From positions 1,116,001 to 1,180,000 of the forward strand of contig NZ_CP014619.1 of the NCBI RefSeq assembly GCF_002074055.1: a stretch of 64,000 nt of DNA, written 5' to 3'. Origin of the DNA: Frondihabitans sp. 762G35. Its GTDB lineage: Bacteria; Actinomycetota; Actinomycetes; Actinomycetales; Microbacteriaceae. Positions 8,556 to 18,574 of the stretch are shown piece after piece (position 1 is the first letter of the stretch; every line of letters begins with the position of its first letter). A program made the position numbers and the translations under genes. Below the pieces are notes generated by a model. The model saw only the letters and a program-made list of their open reading frames with translations, did no database searches and was not told the origin of the DNA.

Positions 8556-9533
8556 GTGTCGAACATCGCCAATCCCTTCGGGCAGGTCCTCGTCGCTCTC
8601 GTCACCCCCTTCACCGCCGACGGCGAAGTGGACTGGGAGGGCGTCGAGAAGCACATCGACGACTGCATCCGTCAGGGCGCCGACGGCATCGTCGTCACCG
8701 GCACGACGGGGGAGACGTCGACGCTGACCGACCCCGAGAAGCTCCGCCTCGTCGAGGTCGGCAAGTCCGTCGCCGCGGGGCGCGCCAAGATCATCACGGG
8801 CGGCGGCTCGAACGAGACGGCGCACGCCATCCAGCTCTACAAGGCCAGCGAGAAGGCCGGGGCCGACGGCGTCATGATCGTGACGCCCTACTACAACAAG
8901 CCGACGCAGGCGGGCGTGCTCACCCACTTCCGGATGATCGCCGACGCCACCGACCTGCCGGTCATCCTCTACGACATCCCCGGCCGGACGGGAATCCCGA
9001 TCACCTACGAGACGATCCTGCGCGCCGCCAAGCACCCCAACATCGTCGCGGTCAAAGACGCCAAGGGCGACTTCGCCGAGGTGAGCCGGGTCCTCAACCA
9101 GACCGACCTGCTCTACTTCTCCGGCGACGACACGAACGTCCTCCCGCACCTCGCGATCGGCGCGACCGGCCTCATCGGCGTGACGGCGAACATCGCCGCC
9201 GCTCCCTACCGGACGATCGTCGACGCCGTCAACGCCGGCGATCTGCACAAAGCGACGGCTGCGCACAAGCAGCTCGAGCCGCTGGTCCGCGCCGTGATGA
9301 CGCACGTACCCGGGACAGTGGCCGCCAAGTACATCCTGCACGGCCTCGGCCGCATCGGGAGCCCGCGCGTGCGCCTGCCGCTCGTCGGGCCGGAGGACGC
9401 CGAGGCGGCCCTCATCGAAGACGAGCTGTCGCACGTGAAGGACATCCCCGGCGTCGACTTCTCCCGCTTCCGCCCCGACCGCAACGCGGCCGCCGGCGGA
9501 GCCCTGCCGAAGGTGCACGGCACCACGCGCTAG
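8556..9533 (+). CDS. dapA: 4-hydroxy-tetrahydrodipicolinate synthase
   Basis: Condenses aspartate semialdehyde with pyruvate, the entry step of the diaminopimelate pathway. The Schiff-base lysine is K167 (IVAVKDAKGD). Y139 (ILYDIPGRTG) and T50-T51 (GTTGETSTL) complete the catalytic triad area. The length of 325 residues is slightly longer than usual because of a C-terminal tail. The start is GTG, 6 nt after TACGCT. A hairpin separates it from rnj, and the two are probably partly cotranscribed. Confidence 0.97.
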   Translation: MSNIANPFGQVLVALVTPFTADGEVDWEGVEKHIDDCIRQGADGIVVTGTTGETSTLTDPEKLRLVEVGKSVAAGRAKIITGGGSNETAHAIQLYKASEKAGADGVMIVTPYYNKPTQAGVLTHFRMIADATDLPVILYDIPGRTGIPITYETILRAAKHPNIVAVKDAKGDFAEVSRVLNQTDLLYFSGDDTNVLPHLAIGATGLIGVTANIAAAPYRTIVDAVNAGDLHKATAAHKQLEPLVRAVMTHVPGTVAAKYILHGLGRIGSPRVRLPLVGPEDAEAALIEDELSHVKDIPGVDFSRFRPDRNAAAGGALPKVHGTTR

Positions 9534-9540
9534 GCACCCA

Positions 9541-9560
9541 CCCCGGCCGCGAAGCCGGGG
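9541..9560 (+). terminator. Hairpin between dapA and rnj
   Basis: CCCCGGC (9541-9547) pairs with GCCGGGG (9554-9560) around CGCGAA. There is no U-tract; it may be a weak terminator or an mRNA-stabilising end. Confidence 0.55.
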
Positions 9561-9612
9561 TCACGACTTACACCGGAGGCTCACGGCCTCGAATCGAAAA
9601 CCCAAGGAACAG

Positions 9613-11289
9613 ATGCCCACGACCATCCAGACTCCCCGCACCCTCGAGAAGGGCACCCTGCGGATCATCCCGCTCGGCGGCCTCGGCGAGATCGGTCGCA
9701 ACATGACCGTCTACGAACTCGACGGCAAGCTCCTCATCGTCGACGCCGGCGTGCTCTTCCCGGAGGAGCACCAGCCGGGGGTCGACCTGATCCTGCCCGA
9801 CTTCTCGCCCATCAAGGACCGCCTGCACGACGTCCTCGGCGTCGTGCTGACGCACGGCCACGAGGACCACATCGGCGCCGTGCCCTACCTCCTGCGCCTG
9901 CGCAAGGACATCCCGCTGATCGGCTCCACGCTGACCCTCGCCCTCGTCGAGGCGAAGCTCAAGGAGCACCGCATCACGCCCTACTCGCTCGCCGTGAAGG
10001 AGGGGCGGATCGAGAAGCTCGGTCCGTTCGAGCTCGAGTTCGTCGCCGTGAACCACTCCATCCCCGACGCCCTCGCCGTCGCGATCCGCACCTCCGCGGG
10101 CCTCGTGCTGCACACGGGCGACTTCAAGATGGACCAGCTCCCGCTCGACGACCGCATCACCGACCTCCGGGCCTTCGCCCGACTGGGCGAGGAGGGCGTC
10201 GACCTCTTCCTGCCCGACTCGACGAACGCGGACGTCCCCGGCTTCACCGCTCTCGAGCGCGACATCGGCCCGGTCCTCGACGACATCATCGCCCGCGCGC
10301 CCCGTCGCGTGGTGGTGGCCAGCTTCTCGAGCCACGTCCACCGCGTGCAGCAGGTCCTCGACGCCGCCCACGCCAACGGCCGTCGCGTCGCGTTCATGGG
10401 TCGCTCCATGATCCGCAACATGACCATCGCGGCTGACCTCGGCTACCTGAAGGTGCCCGAGAACGTCCTCATCGACTCGAAGAAGGCGAAGGACCTCCCC
10501 GACGACCGCATCGTCTACATGTCGACCGGCTCGCAGGGCGAGCCGATGGCGGTCCTCGCGCGGATGGCGAACCTCGAGCACCAGATCGAGATCGGCGAGG
10601 GCGACACGGTCATCCTGGCGTCGAGCCTGATCCCCGGCAACGAGAACGCCGTCTACCGCGTGATCGACGGGCTCACGAAGCTCGGCGCGAACGTGGTGCA
10701 CAAGGGCAACGCGAAGGTCCACGTCTCCGGGCACGCGTCCGCCGGCGAGCTCCTCTACTGCTACAACATCCTGCGGCCGAAGAACGTCCTGCCGGTCCAC
10801 GGCGAGCACCGTCACCTCTACGCCAACGCGGCGCTCGCGATGCGCACCGGTGTTCCGGCGAAGAACATCATCACGGGCCAGGACGGCATCGTCGTCGATC
10901 TCAAGGACGGCGTGATGACCGTCGCCGGCCAGCTCGACCTGAGCTACGTCTACGTCGACGGCTCCACCGTCGGCGAGATCACCGACGCCGACCTCAAGGA
11001 TCGCCGCGTCCTCAGCGAGGAGGGCTTCATCAGCGTCTTCCTGGCGATCGACCCCTCGACGGGTCGCGTCGTGGTCGGCCCGGAGATCCAGTCGCGCGGG
11101 TTCGCCGAAGACGACTCGGTCTTCGACGACGTCCGACCGAAGATCCTCGCGGCGCTGACCGAGGCCGCCGAGAACGGCACCCGCGACGCGCACGCGTTCA
11201 GCCAGGTCGTCCGGCGCACCGTGGGCCGCTGGGTGAACAGCCAGCACCGTCGTCGCCCGATGATCGTGCCCGTGGTCATCTCCGCGTAG
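9613..11289 (+). CDS. rnj: Ribonuclease J
   Basis: A metallo-beta-lactamase/beta-CASP ribonuclease with 5'-3' exo- and endonuclease activity in rRNA maturation and mRNA decay. The zinc motif HxHxDH is HGHEDH at residues 81-86. The beta-CASP motifs (HTGDFKMD, SFSSHVHRVQ, GNAKVHVSGHAS) follow, with the late HGEHRHL motif. The length of 558 residues is normal for the actinobacterial enzyme. ATG is preceded by AAGGA (9604-9608). A large hairpin with a U-run ends the transcript. Confidence 0.97.
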   Translation: MPTTIQTPRTLEKGTLRIIPLGGLGEIGRNMTVYELDGKLLIVDAGVLFPEEHQPGVDLILPDFSPIKDRLHDVLGVVLTHGHEDHIGAVPYLLRLRKDIPLIGSTLTLALVEAKLKEHRITPYSLAVKEGRIEKLGPFELEFVAVNHSIPDALAVAIRTSAGLVLHTGDFKMDQLPLDDRITDLRAFARLGEEGVDLFLPDSTNADVPGFTALERDIGPVLDDIIARAPRRVVVASFSSHVHRVQQVLDAAHANGRRVAFMGRSMIRNMTIAADLGYLKVPENVLIDSKKAKDLPDDRIVYMSTGSQGEPMAVLARMANLEHQIEIGEGDTVILASSLIPGNENAVYRVIDGLTKLGANVVHKGNAKVHVSGHASAGELLYCYNILRPKNVLPVHGEHRHLYANAALAMRTGVPAKNIITGQDGIVVDLKDGVMTVAGQLDLSYVYVDGSTVGEITDADLKDRRVLSEEGFISVFLAIDPSTGRVVVGPEIQSRGFAEDDSVFDDVRPKILAALTEAAENGTRDAHAFSQVVRRTVGRWVNSQHRRRPMIVPVVISA

Positions 11290-11300
11290 CCCCCCCCGCT

Positions 11301-11364
11301 AAACCCTCGTGCTCGGTCGCGGCGGTGGTCCTAGGACCACCGCGGCAGCCGAACACGAGGGTTT
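11301..11364 (+). terminator. Long intrinsic terminator after rnj
   Basis: The outer stem AAACCCTCGTG (11301-11311) pairs with CACGAGGGTTT (11354-11364). The inner stem GCGGTGGTCC (11322-11331) pairs with GGACCACCGC (11334-11343). A TTTT run follows. It is one of the strongest intrinsic terminators of the window. Confidence 0.85.
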
Positions 11365-11458
11365 TGCGCTGCGCGGGCTGTGTGGCTGCTGTGACTGGAG
11401 TGACTGACACGCGCTCGGGGAGCGAGGCGGCGACAGTGGCACGCGGTAGCCTCTCGCC

Positions 11459-14338
11459 ATGGCTACGAGCACGAAAACGTCCTCGCGCGCGCGCGGAGCA
11501 GCGGGGAAGACCCCAGCGCGCGGTGCGACGCGCGCCGGCTCCGCGGCCACCAAGAAGCTTCCCGCCGCCAAGGCGCCCGACCCGATCGACCGCGGGCCGG
11601 GGCTCGGCACGAGGGCCTGGATGGGTCTCGCGCACCTCGTCGGGGCGGGATTCCGCGTCCTCGGGCGCGAGTCGCTCGACCCCGCCGAGCGTCGCGACGG
11701 CGTCCCCTTCTTCCTCGTCCTCCTCGCGATCGCCGGGGCCGTCGTCGAGTGGCTCAATCCGGGCAACTCCGTGGCCCTCGCACTCGACCACTACACGTTC
11801 GGCGGTCTCCTCGGCAGGGTCGCCTACGCCCTCCCGGTGATCATGGTCGTCTTCGCGGGCTGGTTGTTCCGGCACCCGGCGTCGGTCCACGACAACACGC
11901 GGATCGGCATCGGCGTGGGGCTCCTGGTGGTCTCGATCGCCGGGCTGTGCCACATCTACGGCGGTCGCCCGTCCGCCTCGGCGGGCATGCCCGAGCTCGC
12001 CGGTGCCGGCGGCATCCTCGGCTGGGTCGTCGCCTCCTGGATGGTCGACCTCCTGACCGTCTGGGTGGCGGTGCCGATCGTCTCGATCGTGCTCGCGCTG
12101 TCGATCCTGATCATCACGAAGACCCCGCCCAACCACATCGGCCGGCGGCTCCACGAGCTCTACGCCTACCTGTTCGGGGCGCCGGGGCCGGAGAGCGCCG
12201 AGGCCTCCCGCGAGACGGCCACGCGCATCCTGCCCGCCGACGGAGACGACGACGAGCCCGACTCGCTGCCCTGGTGGCGACGCAACAAGAGCGGTCGCGA
12301 GGAGGATCCCGCGTACGACACCCCCGTGGTGGCCGAGACCGCCCCGACGGAGACGCTCGGCAAGCGCAAGCCCCGCGGGCGCAAAGACGACGTCGTGTCG
12401 TTCACGGAGGTCCTGCAGGGCGGGAAGCGGCCGGAGCACTCGGCCGACGAGTTCTCCACCGACCTGCTCGACGAGCTCGACTTCGCCGAGGAGGCCGTCC
12501 GCCGCGCCGCCCCCGACGACCGGCCGACCACCGTGATCGCCACCCCGTCGATGCCCGTCGTCTCGCCCGCCGCCGCGCTCGGCCCGTCGGACGCCGCAGC
12601 CGAGTTCTTCGAGCCCGACGAGGCCGAGGCGCCCCCGAGCTTGGAGACGATCGACGACGTCACGGCCTCCGCCCCCTACCGCCTGCCGGCGGTCTCGACC
12701 CTGAGCGCAGGAGACCCGGCGAAGACCCGCAGCGAGGCGAACGACACCATCGTCGCCGCCATCACCGAGGTGCTGACGCAGTTCTCCGTCGACGCTCGCG
12801 TCGTCGGCTTCAGCCGCGGACCGACGGTGACCCGCTACGAGATCGAGCTCGGCCCGGGCGTCAAGGTCGAGAAGGTCACCGCCCTCTCGAAGAACCTCTC
12901 CTACGCCGTGGCCTCCAACGAGGTGCGCATCCTCTCGCCCATCCCCGGCAAGAGCGCCATCGGCGTCGAGATCCCGAACACCGACCGCGAGATCGTCTCC
13001 CTGGGCGACGTCCTCCGCTCCTCCGCGGCCACGAAGAGCACCCACCCGATGACCATCGGCGTCGGCAAAGACGTCGAGGGCGGCTTCGTCGTCGCGAACC
13101 TGGCGAAGATGCCGCACCTCCTCGTCGCCGGATCGACCGGCTCCGGCAAGTCGAGCTTCGTCAACTCGATGATCACCTCGCTCCTGATGCGCGCGAAGCC
13201 GAGCGACGTCCGGATGGTGCTCATCGACCCGAAGCGCGTCGAGCTGTCGATCTACGCGGGCGTGCCGCACCTCATCACGCCGATCATCACGAACGCGAAG
13301 AAGGCCGCCGAGGCGCTCCAGTGGGTCGTCAAGGAGATGGACATGCGGTACGACGACCTCGCGTCGTTCGGATTCCGCCACATCGACGACTTCAACCGCG
13401 CCGTCGTCAACAACGAGATCGTCCTTCCGCAGGGGAGCGAGCGCTCGTTGAAGCCCTACCCCTACCTCCTCGTCGTCGTCGACGAGCTCGCCGACCTGAT
13501 GATGGTGGCGCCGCGCGACGTCGAGGACAGCATCGTCCGCATCACCCAGCTCGCCCGGGCGTCGGGCATCCACCTCGTCCTGGCCACGCAGCGGCCGTCG
13601 GTCGACGTGGTCACCGGTCTCATCAAGGCCAACGTGCCCTCGCGCCTCGCGTTCGCGGTCACCAGCGTCACCGACTCCCGCGTCATCCTCGACCAGCCGG
13701 GCGCCGACAAGCTCATCGGCCAGGGCGACGGGCTCTTCCTCCCGATGGGCGCCTCGAAGGCCATGCGCGTCCAGAGCGCCTGGGTGCAGGAGAGCGAGAT
13801 CAACGAGGTCGTGGCGCACGTCGCGCGCCAGGCGCGACCGGAGTACCGCAGCGACGTCGCGGCCGTCACCGAGAAGAAGGAGATCGACGGCGACATCGGA
13901 GACGACCTCGAGCTGCTGCTCGCGGCGGCCGAGCTCGTGGTCTCCACCCAGTTCGGCTCCACCTCGATGCTCCAGCGCAAGCTGCGCGTCGGCTTCGCCA
14001 AGGCCGGCCGCCTCATGGACCTCATGGAGTCGCGCGACATCGTCGGCCCCTCCGAGGGGTCCAAGGCGCGCGACGTCCTCGTCACGGTCGAGCAGCTGCC
14101 GGGCGTGCTGGCGAAGATCCGGGGGCAGGAGTCGCCGGGCAGCGATTCGCACGGGGCTCCTGCGGGCTCGTCGCCCGCCTCGGGTACGACCGACGCCTGG
14201 TCGTCGGCGGCGTCCGACAGCGCCGGCGAGACGGACCGCTACGGCTCCGACCCGGTCGGCGACATGACCCGTGGCTACCGGGAGGTGGAGGGCGACGACG
14301 ATTCGGAGGATGCCTGGGGCCTGACAGGACGAGACTGA
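11459..14338 (+). CDS. ftsK: DNA translocase FtsK/SpoIIIE
   Basis: A septum-anchored ATPase that pumps chromosomal DNA during division. The N-terminal basic Ala/Lys-rich region is followed by about four membrane segments (roughly residues 80-225). An acidic linker comes next, then the motor with Walker A GSTGSGKS at about residues 557-564 and Walker [13 protein letters not shown]. The C-terminal gamma winged-helix domain is seen at [20 protein letters not shown]. The length of 959 residues is typical. ATG 11459 lies 6 nt after TAGCCT (11447-11452), so it is leaderless. Confidence 0.96.
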   Translation: MATSTKTSSRARGAAGKTPARGATRAGSAATKKLPAAKAPDPIDRGPGLGTRAWMGLAHLVGAGFRVLGRESLDPAERRDGVPFFLVLLAIAGAVVEWLNPGNSVALALDHYTFGGLLGRVAYALPVIMVVFAGWLFRHPASVHDNTRIGIGVGLLVVSIAGLCHIYGGRPSASAGMPELAGAGGILGWVVASWMVDLLTVWVAVPIVSIVLALSILIITKTPPNHIGRRLHELYAYLFGAPGPESAEASRETATRILPADGDDDEPDSLPWWRRNKSGREEDPAYDTPVVAETAPTETLGKRKPRGRKDDVVSFTEVLQGGKRPEHSADEFSTDLLDELDFAEEAVRRAAPDDRPTTVIATPSMPVVSPAAALGPSDAAAEFFEPDEAEAPPSLETIDDVTASAPYRLPAVSTLSAGDPAKTRSEANDTIVAAITEVLTQFSVDARVVGFSRGPTVTRYEIELGPGVKVEKVTALSKNLSYAVASNEVRILSPIPGKSAIGVEIPNTDREIVSLGDVLRSSAATKSTHPMTIGVGKDVEGGFVVANLAKMPHLLVAGSTGSGKSSFVNSMITSLLMRAKPSDVRMVLIDPKRVELSIYAGVPHLITPIITNAKKAAEALQWVVKEMDMRYDDLASFGFRHIDDFNRAVVNNEIVLPQGSERSLKPYPYLLVVVDELADLMMVAPRDVEDSIVRITQLARASGIHLVLATQRPSVDVVTGLIKANVPSRLAFAVTSVTDSRVILDQPGADKLIGQGDGLFLPMGASKAMRVQSAWVQESEINEVVAHVARQARPEYRSDVAAVTEKKEIDGDIGDDLELLLAAAELVVSTQFGSTSMLQRKLRVGFAKAGRLMDLMESRDIVGPSEGSKARDVLVTVEQLPGVLAKIRGQESPGSDSHGAPAGSSPASGTTDAWSSAASDSAGETDRYGSDPVGDMTRGYREVEGDDDSEDAWGLTGRD

Positions 14339-14342
14339 GGCC

Positions 14343-14987
14343 ATGAGCACCGATCCCCGTCCCGACGCCGCCTCGGCGAAGACGTTCCCCTTCCGCGGGC
14401 GCGTCGTGAGCCGCGGAGCCGGTCCCGCAAGCACGGCCAACATCGCGAACATCATCACCGTGGTGCGCATCCTGATGGCGCCGCTGTTCTTCGTGCTCCT
14501 CCTCGCCGACGATCACGCCGACGGCTCCCTCCGGGTCTGGGCGGCGGTCATCTTCGTCGTCGCCATCCTGACCGACAGCCTCGACGGCTTCCTCGCCCGC
14601 CGGCAGGACCTCGTGTCCGACTTCGGCAAGATCGTCGACCCGCTGGCCGACAAGGTGCTGACGGGCGGAGCGTTCATCGTGCTGTCCGTGCTCGGCGAGC
14701 TGCCGTGGTGGGTGACCATCCTCATCCTGGTCCGCGAGGTCGGTATCACCGTCTACCGATTCGTCGCACTCCGCGACCGCGTCATCCCCGCCTCGCGCGG
14801 AGGCAAGCTCAAGACCCTGCTCCAGGGCGTCGCCCTCACCCTGGCGCTGTTCCCCCTCTGGAACCTCCTCGGCGACTGGATCCACGTGGTCAACACCATC
14901 GTGATGACCCTGGCGTTCCTGGCGACGATCCTGTCGGGCCTCGACTACGTCCGCGTCGCCCTCAAGCACTCGCGCACGCGTGCCTGA
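14343..14987 (+). CDS. pgsA: CDP-diacylglycerol--glycerol-3-phosphate 3-phosphatidyltransferase
   Basis: A membrane enzyme making phosphatidylglycerophosphate. The complete CDP-alcohol phosphotransferase motif is visible: D78, D81-G82, A85-R86, G95, D99 and D103. Several hydrophobic helices (NIITVVRILMAPLFFVLLL and others) fit an integral membrane protein. The length of 214 residues is normal. ATG lies 4 nt after the ftsK stop. Its end overlaps the cinA start by 8 nt, so ftsK-pgsA-cinA looks like one operon. Confidence 0.94.
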   Translation: MSTDPRPDAASAKTFPFRGRVVSRGAGPASTANIANIITVVRILMAPLFFVLLLADDHADGSLRVWAAVIFVVAILTDSLDGFLARRQDLVSDFGKIVDPLADKVLTGGAFIVLSVLGELPWWVTILILVREVGITVYRFVALRDRVIPASRGGKLKTLLQGVALTLALFPLWNLLGDWIHVVNTIVMTLAFLATILSGLDYVRVALKHSRTRA

Positions 14988-15480
14988 CGCCTCGCTCGCC
15001 GCGGAACTCCTCGCCGTCCTCGCCGCCCGCGGCCTCACCCTGGCCGTGGCGGAGTCGCTCACCGGCGGGCTCCTCGTCGCAGAATTCGTGTCCGTGCCGG
15101 GGGCGTCGGCCGTCGTCGCCGGGGGAGTGGTGGCGTACCAGACCCCGCTCAAGCACTCGGTGCTCGGGGTCGACGAGGGCCTCCTCGCCGCTCACGGCGC
15201 CGTCCATCCTGCCGTCGCATCGCAGATGGCACGGGGCGTGCGCAGGCACCTGGCGGTGGACGGCCGCGAGGCGGACATCGGTCTCTCGACCACCGGCGTC
15301 GCCGGGCCCGACCCGCAGGACGGCCAGCCGGTCGGCACCGTCTTCCTCGGAGTCGCCCTGGGTGACGACGTCGACGTCGTCGAACTGCACCTCGAGGGCG
15401 ACCGCGAGGCAATCCGTCGGGCGTCCGTGTCCGAATCCCTTTCGGCCCTCCAGCGGATGCTCAGCCGGGTCGGGGAATAG
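14980..15480 (+). CDS. CinA C-terminal-domain protein (nicotinamide-nucleotide amidohydrolase type)
   Basis: A 166-residue, stand-alone CinA C-terminal domain. Proteins of this type (PncC/YgaD) deamidate nicotinamide mononucleotide; the activity here is inferred. The conserved motifs are AESLTGGLL, GGVVAYQTPLKHSVLGV, STTGVAGPDPQDGQPVGTVF. It lacks the N-terminal MoaB-like domain of full CinA. GTG 14980 overlaps pgsA by 8 nt. In Actinobacteria cinA usually lies just before clgR and recA, as here. Confidence 0.92.
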   Translation: MPDASLAAELLAVLAARGLTLAVAESLTGGLLVAEFVSVPGASAVVAGGVVAYQTPLKHSVLGVDEGLLAAHGAVHPAVASQMARGVRRHLAVDGREADIGLSTTGVAGPDPQDGQPVGTVFLGVALGDDVDVVELHLEGDREAIRRASVSESLSALQRMLSRVGE

Positions 15481-15625
15481 CGGGAGTTTCGGTCTCGTTA
15501 CAACTCGCAGGTTCACAAGGGTCATTCAGAGGTTGCTGCGTAGAGTTGCAGCAGGCGATGGCATTAGTGTTACTCACCCACCTGGCACTTCGGCCGCGTG
15601 GGTCTGTCCTCAGGAGGAGGGTCCT
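15481..15625 (+). promoter_or_regulatory. clgR upstream region
   Basis: The 145 bp before clgR contain the inverted repeat TGCTGC (15534-15539) and GCAGCA (15548-15553), which brackets a TAGAGT (15541-15546) usable as -10. No good -35 is visible. ClgR homologues autoregulate, so this may be an operator; that is inference. Confidence 0.35.
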
Positions 15626-15934
15626 ATGGTTCTCGTACGTCAAGAAATCGGTGACGTCCTTCGTGACTTCCGCCTTCAGAAGGGCCGCACGCTTCGCCAG
15701 GTCGCATCCAAGGCCAGTGTCGCGCTCGGTTATCTGAGCGAGGTCGAGCGTGGCCAGAAAGAGGCCAGCTCCGAGATCCTCGCCTCCGTGGCGGAGGCTC
15801 TCGAGACGCCCATTTCCACCATCATGCGTGAGGTCGGTGATCGCATGGCGATCATCGAGGGGCTCAACCCCATCCCCGACACGCTTCCCGACGACCTCGT
15901 CGCCGAGTTCGACGCCGACCTCGCGGTCCGCTAG
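15626..15934 (+). CDS. clgR: Helix-turn-helix regulator of the ClgR type
   Basis: A 102-residue XRE-type DNA-binding protein. The helix-turn-helix spans about residues 9-65 (LRDFRLQKGRTLRQVASKAS, then VALGYLSEVERGQKEASSEI). The acidic C-terminal tail resembles ClgR, activator of clp protease and other protein-quality genes in Actinobacteria. The ATG follows a very strong AGGAGGAGG (15612-15620). The position between cinA and recA is the standard place for clgR, which supports the symbol. A perfect 12-bp hairpin ends it. Confidence 0.87.
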   Translation: MVLVRQEIGDVLRDFRLQKGRTLRQVASKASVALGYLSEVERGQKEASSEILASVAEALETPISTIMREVGDRMAIIEGLNPIPDTLPDDLVAEFDADLAVR

Positions 15935-15948
15935 AACGTCGACGAGAC

Positions 15949-15980
15949 ACGAACGCCCCGGCTCCGGTCGGGGCGTTCGT
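15949..15980 (+). terminator. Terminator after clgR
   Basis: ACGAACGCCCCG (15949-15960) pairs perfectly with CGGGGCGTTCGT (15969-15980) around an 8-nt loop. Confidence 0.75.
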
Positions 15981-16047
15981 GCGTTCGGGGCGTGGCCGCC
16001 CCGTCGCTCCTGACAAACGGGTCCGGCGATCGATGTACCCTCGACCG

Positions 16048-16272
16048 GTGCGAAAGAGCGAATACGCCCGAGCGGTGGCCGACGAGTTCGGCGACGTCTA
16101 CGGGCGGGTCCTGACCCGCGACGTCGTGCTGCCCGCCCTCGGCAACGTTTCGGCCGACGACGCCATCGCCCGCGGCGACGACCCGCGCGACGTGTGGCTC
16201 GCGCTCTGCGAGGCGCAGGATGTGCCTCCCGCGCGCCGCCACGGAGCCGGCCTGCGCGAGCCCCGCCGCTGA
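16048..16272 (+). CDS. DUF3046 protein
   Basis: A 74-residue small basic protein of unknown function. It matches the DUF3046 family pattern: SEYARAVADEFGDVYGRVLTR, then DVVLPALGNVSADDAIARGD and DPRDVWLALCEAQDVP. The family is actinobacterial and typically sits directly before recA, as here. GTG 16048 lies 6 nt after TACCCT (16036-16041), so it is leaderless. An upstream in-frame start would have to ignore that promoter. Confidence 0.86.
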   Translation: MRKSEYARAVADEFGDVYGRVLTRDVVLPALGNVSADDAIARGDDPRDVWLALCEAQDVPPARRHGAGLREPRR

Positions 16273-16325
16273 GAGCCGGCCCTGGGCGGCGTCGATCGTG
16301 CGTTCGACACGCCGGGCCGCGCTAC

Positions 16326-16355
16326 TCGAACATGTGTTCGGGCCGGTGGTAACGT
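16326..16355 (+). promoter_or_regulatory. SOS box and LexA-controlled promoter of recA
   Basis: TCGAAC-ATGT-GTTCGG (16326-16341) matches the actinobacterial SOS box CGAAC-N4-GTTCG exactly. TAACGT at 16350-16355 is a -10, so the box lies over the -35 position. The resulting leader would be about 210 nt. Confidence 0.85.
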
Positions 16356-16416
16356 CTCCTCCACAGGAAGACGCCATCGTCCGGTTCTCCACACGGTCGT
16401 CACTGCCACTCACGAG

Positions 16417-16438
16417 TGTCGGTGGCCCTGCGTAACGT
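16417..16438 (+). promoter_or_regulatory. RecA-NDp type (LexA-independent) promoter of recA
   Basis: TGTCGGTG (16417-16424), 8 nt, then TAACGT (16433-16438). This is the RecA-NDp pattern tTGTCRgtg-N8-TAnnnT known from mycobacteria, where PafBC drives LexA-independent DNA-damage induction. Its start site would be about 125 nt before the recA ATG. Confidence 0.75.
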
Positions 16439-16570
16439 TCCGGGCATCAGCGCTTCTCACCAGCCTTGTCGTCCACCGTTCGACCTTGCATCACCGGTCG
16501 TCCGAGACGCGACAGCCTATAGGCGCATCGCCCCCACCTCGTTCAGGTGACGATTTCCAAGGAGAACACA

Positions 16571-17674
16571 ATGCCCTCAGTAGCCGATCGCGAGAAGGCT
16601 CTCGAGACCGCTCTCGCCCAGATCGATCGCCAGTTCGGCAAGGGCGCGGTGATGCGACTCGGCAGCGACGAGCGCGCTCCCGTCGCCGTCATCCCCACGG
16701 GGTCGATCGCACTCGATGTCGCGCTCGGCATCGGCGGGCTTCCCCGCGGCCGCATCGTCGAGATCTACGGTCCCGAGTCGTCCGGTAAGACCACGCTGAC
16801 CCTCCACGCCATCGCCAACGCGCAGGCCGCGGGTGGTATCGCCGCCTTCATCGACGCCGAGCACGCCCTCGACCCGGAGTACGCGAAGAAGCTCGGCGTC
16901 GACATCGACGCCCTCCTCGTCTCGCAGCCCGACACGGGAGAGCAGGCTCTCGAGATCGCCGACATGCTCGTCCGCTCGGGCTCCATCGACCTCGTCGTCA
17001 TCGACTCCGTCGCGGCCCTCGTGCCGCGAGCCGAGATCGAGGGCGAGATGGGCGACTCCCACGTCGGCCTCCAGGCCCGACTCATGTCGCAGGCGCTGCG
17101 GAAGCTGACGGGCGGGCTCAGCCAGACCGGTACGACCATGATCTTCATCAACCAGCTCCGCGAGAAGATCGGTGTGTTCTTCGGAAGCCCCGAGACGACC
17201 GCCGGGGGTAAGGCGCTGAAGTTCTACGCGTCGGTCCGTCTCGACATCCGCCGCATCGAGACCCTCAAAGACGGCACCGACGCGGTCGGAAACCGGACCC
17301 GCGTCAAGGTCGTCAAGAACAAGATGGCGCCGCCCTTCAAGCAGGCCGAGTTCGACATCCTCTACGGCGTGGGCATCTCCCGCGAGGGCAGCCTGATCGA
17401 CTTCGGCGTCGAGCACAGCATCGTGCGCAAGTCCGGCGCCTGGTACACCTACGAGGGCGACCAGCTCGGCCAGGGCAAGGAGAACTCGCGCAACTTCCTC
17501 CTGCAGAACAAGGGGATCGCCGACGAGATCGAACAGAAGATCCTCGCCAAGCTCGGTGTCGGTGCCGACGGTGCCGCCGCCAAGGCCGCGACCGACGCGG
17601 CCGCCGCGGCCGCTGCTCCTGACGCACCCGTCCAGCCGATCCAGCGCAAGCTGGCCGAGCGCAAGGGCGCATGA
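16571..17674 (+). CDS. recA: Recombinase RecA
   Basis: A strand-exchange ATPase and LexA coprotease. Walker A is GPESSGKT at residues 67-74. The [19 protein letters not shown] and [19 protein letters not shown] (L2) segments are intact. The C-terminus is Ala-rich. The length of 367 residues is normal; no intein. ATG 16571 has AAGGAGA at 16559-16565; a GTG at 16547 is in frame but lacks a ribosome binding site. It has two damage-responsive promoters and shares an ATGA overlap with recX. Confidence 0.98.
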   Translation: MPSVADREKALETALAQIDRQFGKGAVMRLGSDERAPVAVIPTGSIALDVALGIGGLPRGRIVEIYGPESSGKTTLTLHAIANAQAAGGIAAFIDAEHALDPEYAKKLGVDIDALLVSQPDTGEQALEIADMLVRSGSIDLVVIDSVAALVPRAEIEGEMGDSHVGLQARLMSQALRKLTGGLSQTGTTMIFINQLREKIGVFFGSPETTAGGKALKFYASVRLDIRRIETLKDGTDAVGNRTRVKVVKNKMAPPFKQAEFDILYGVGISREGSLIDFGVEHSIVRKSGAWYTYEGDQLGQGKENSRNFLLQNKGIADEIEQKILAKLGVGADGAAAKAATDAAAAAAAPDAPVQPIQRKLAERKGA

Positions 17675-18534
17675 GCTCCGACGACGATCGACTCGCCCCG
17701 GTGACCGACCTGTTCGGGGGCCGCCGGGCGGGCGGTCGGAGCCCGGCCCAGGGTGATGCCGCCGCGAGAGGCCCGGAGACGTCGGACGGGTCCGGTACCG
17801 CGTCGAGTGGCGCCGCGTCGGACGGCGAGTGGGCCAGCGACGATCTCCCCGGCGACGACGAGGCGACGCCGACCCCGGGTGTCGCGAAGCCGCAGTCCTC
17901 GGCCCCGGTGGCGGTCCTCCCGACCTACGCCGCGTTCGCGGCCCGATCGGAGGGCGGCGAGACGGCAGCGCCGGTCCGCGAGAGCTTCCACGCTGCGATC
18001 GATGCCGACGACGAGACCGAGCCGGAGGAGTCCTTCGAGGCGGCGCAGAAGCGCGCCGAGAACATCAGCCTCCACGCGCTCACCCGCCGAGGCGTGTCCT
18101 CCCGGGAGATGGCGTCCACGCTCCGTTCGCGCGACCTCCCCGAGGAGGTGGTCCTGGCCGAGGTCGAACGCCTCGAACGGGTCGGTCTCCTCGATGATGC
18201 CGAGCTGGCCGAGAACCTCGTCCGAGGCAAGCTCGAGCGAAAGGGGCTCGGCAAGAGCGGCGTGACCGCCGAGCTCCGTCAGCGAGGCCTCGCCCAGGAG
18301 GCGATCGACGCGGCCGTCGAGGGGATCGATGACGACGAAGAGCAGGGCCGTGCCGACGAGTGGGCGCGCAAGCGCGCCGGCCAGCTCCGCGGGCTCGACC
18401 ACGCGACCGCCGAGCGTCGGCTCTCCGGCTACCTCATGCGGCGCGGGTACCGATCGGAGGTCGTCCGCCGGGCGATCGAGAAGGCTCTCCCTCGCGGCGG
18501 CTCTCCGCGCGGTAGCGGCGTCCGCTTCGAGTGA
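17671..18534 (+). CDS. recX: Regulatory protein RecX
   Basis: Modulates RecA filaments. The RecX core of tandem three-helix repeats occupies about residues 130-287 ([57 protein letters not shown]). The first 125 residues are an acidic, low-complexity extension, making the protein (287 residues) nearly twice the usual RecX core. The ATG overlaps the recA stop (ATGA), so the two are coupled. Confidence 0.93.
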   Translation: MSSDDDRLAPVTDLFGGRRAGGRSPAQGDAAARGPETSDGSGTASSGAASDGEWASDDLPGDDEATPTPGVAKPQSSAPVAVLPTYAAFAARSEGGETAAPVRESFHAAIDADDETEPEESFEAAQKRAENISLHALTRRGVSSREMASTLRSRDLPEEVVLAEVERLERVGLLDDAELAENLVRGKLERKGLGKSGVTAELRQRGLAQEAIDAAVEGIDDDEEQGRADEWARKRAGQLRGLDHATAERRLSGYLMRRGYRSEVVRRAIEKALPRGGSPRGSGVRFE

Positions 18535-18574
18535 GCGACGGCCGCCGGGCCGGCGCGACCTACACTGGATCACC

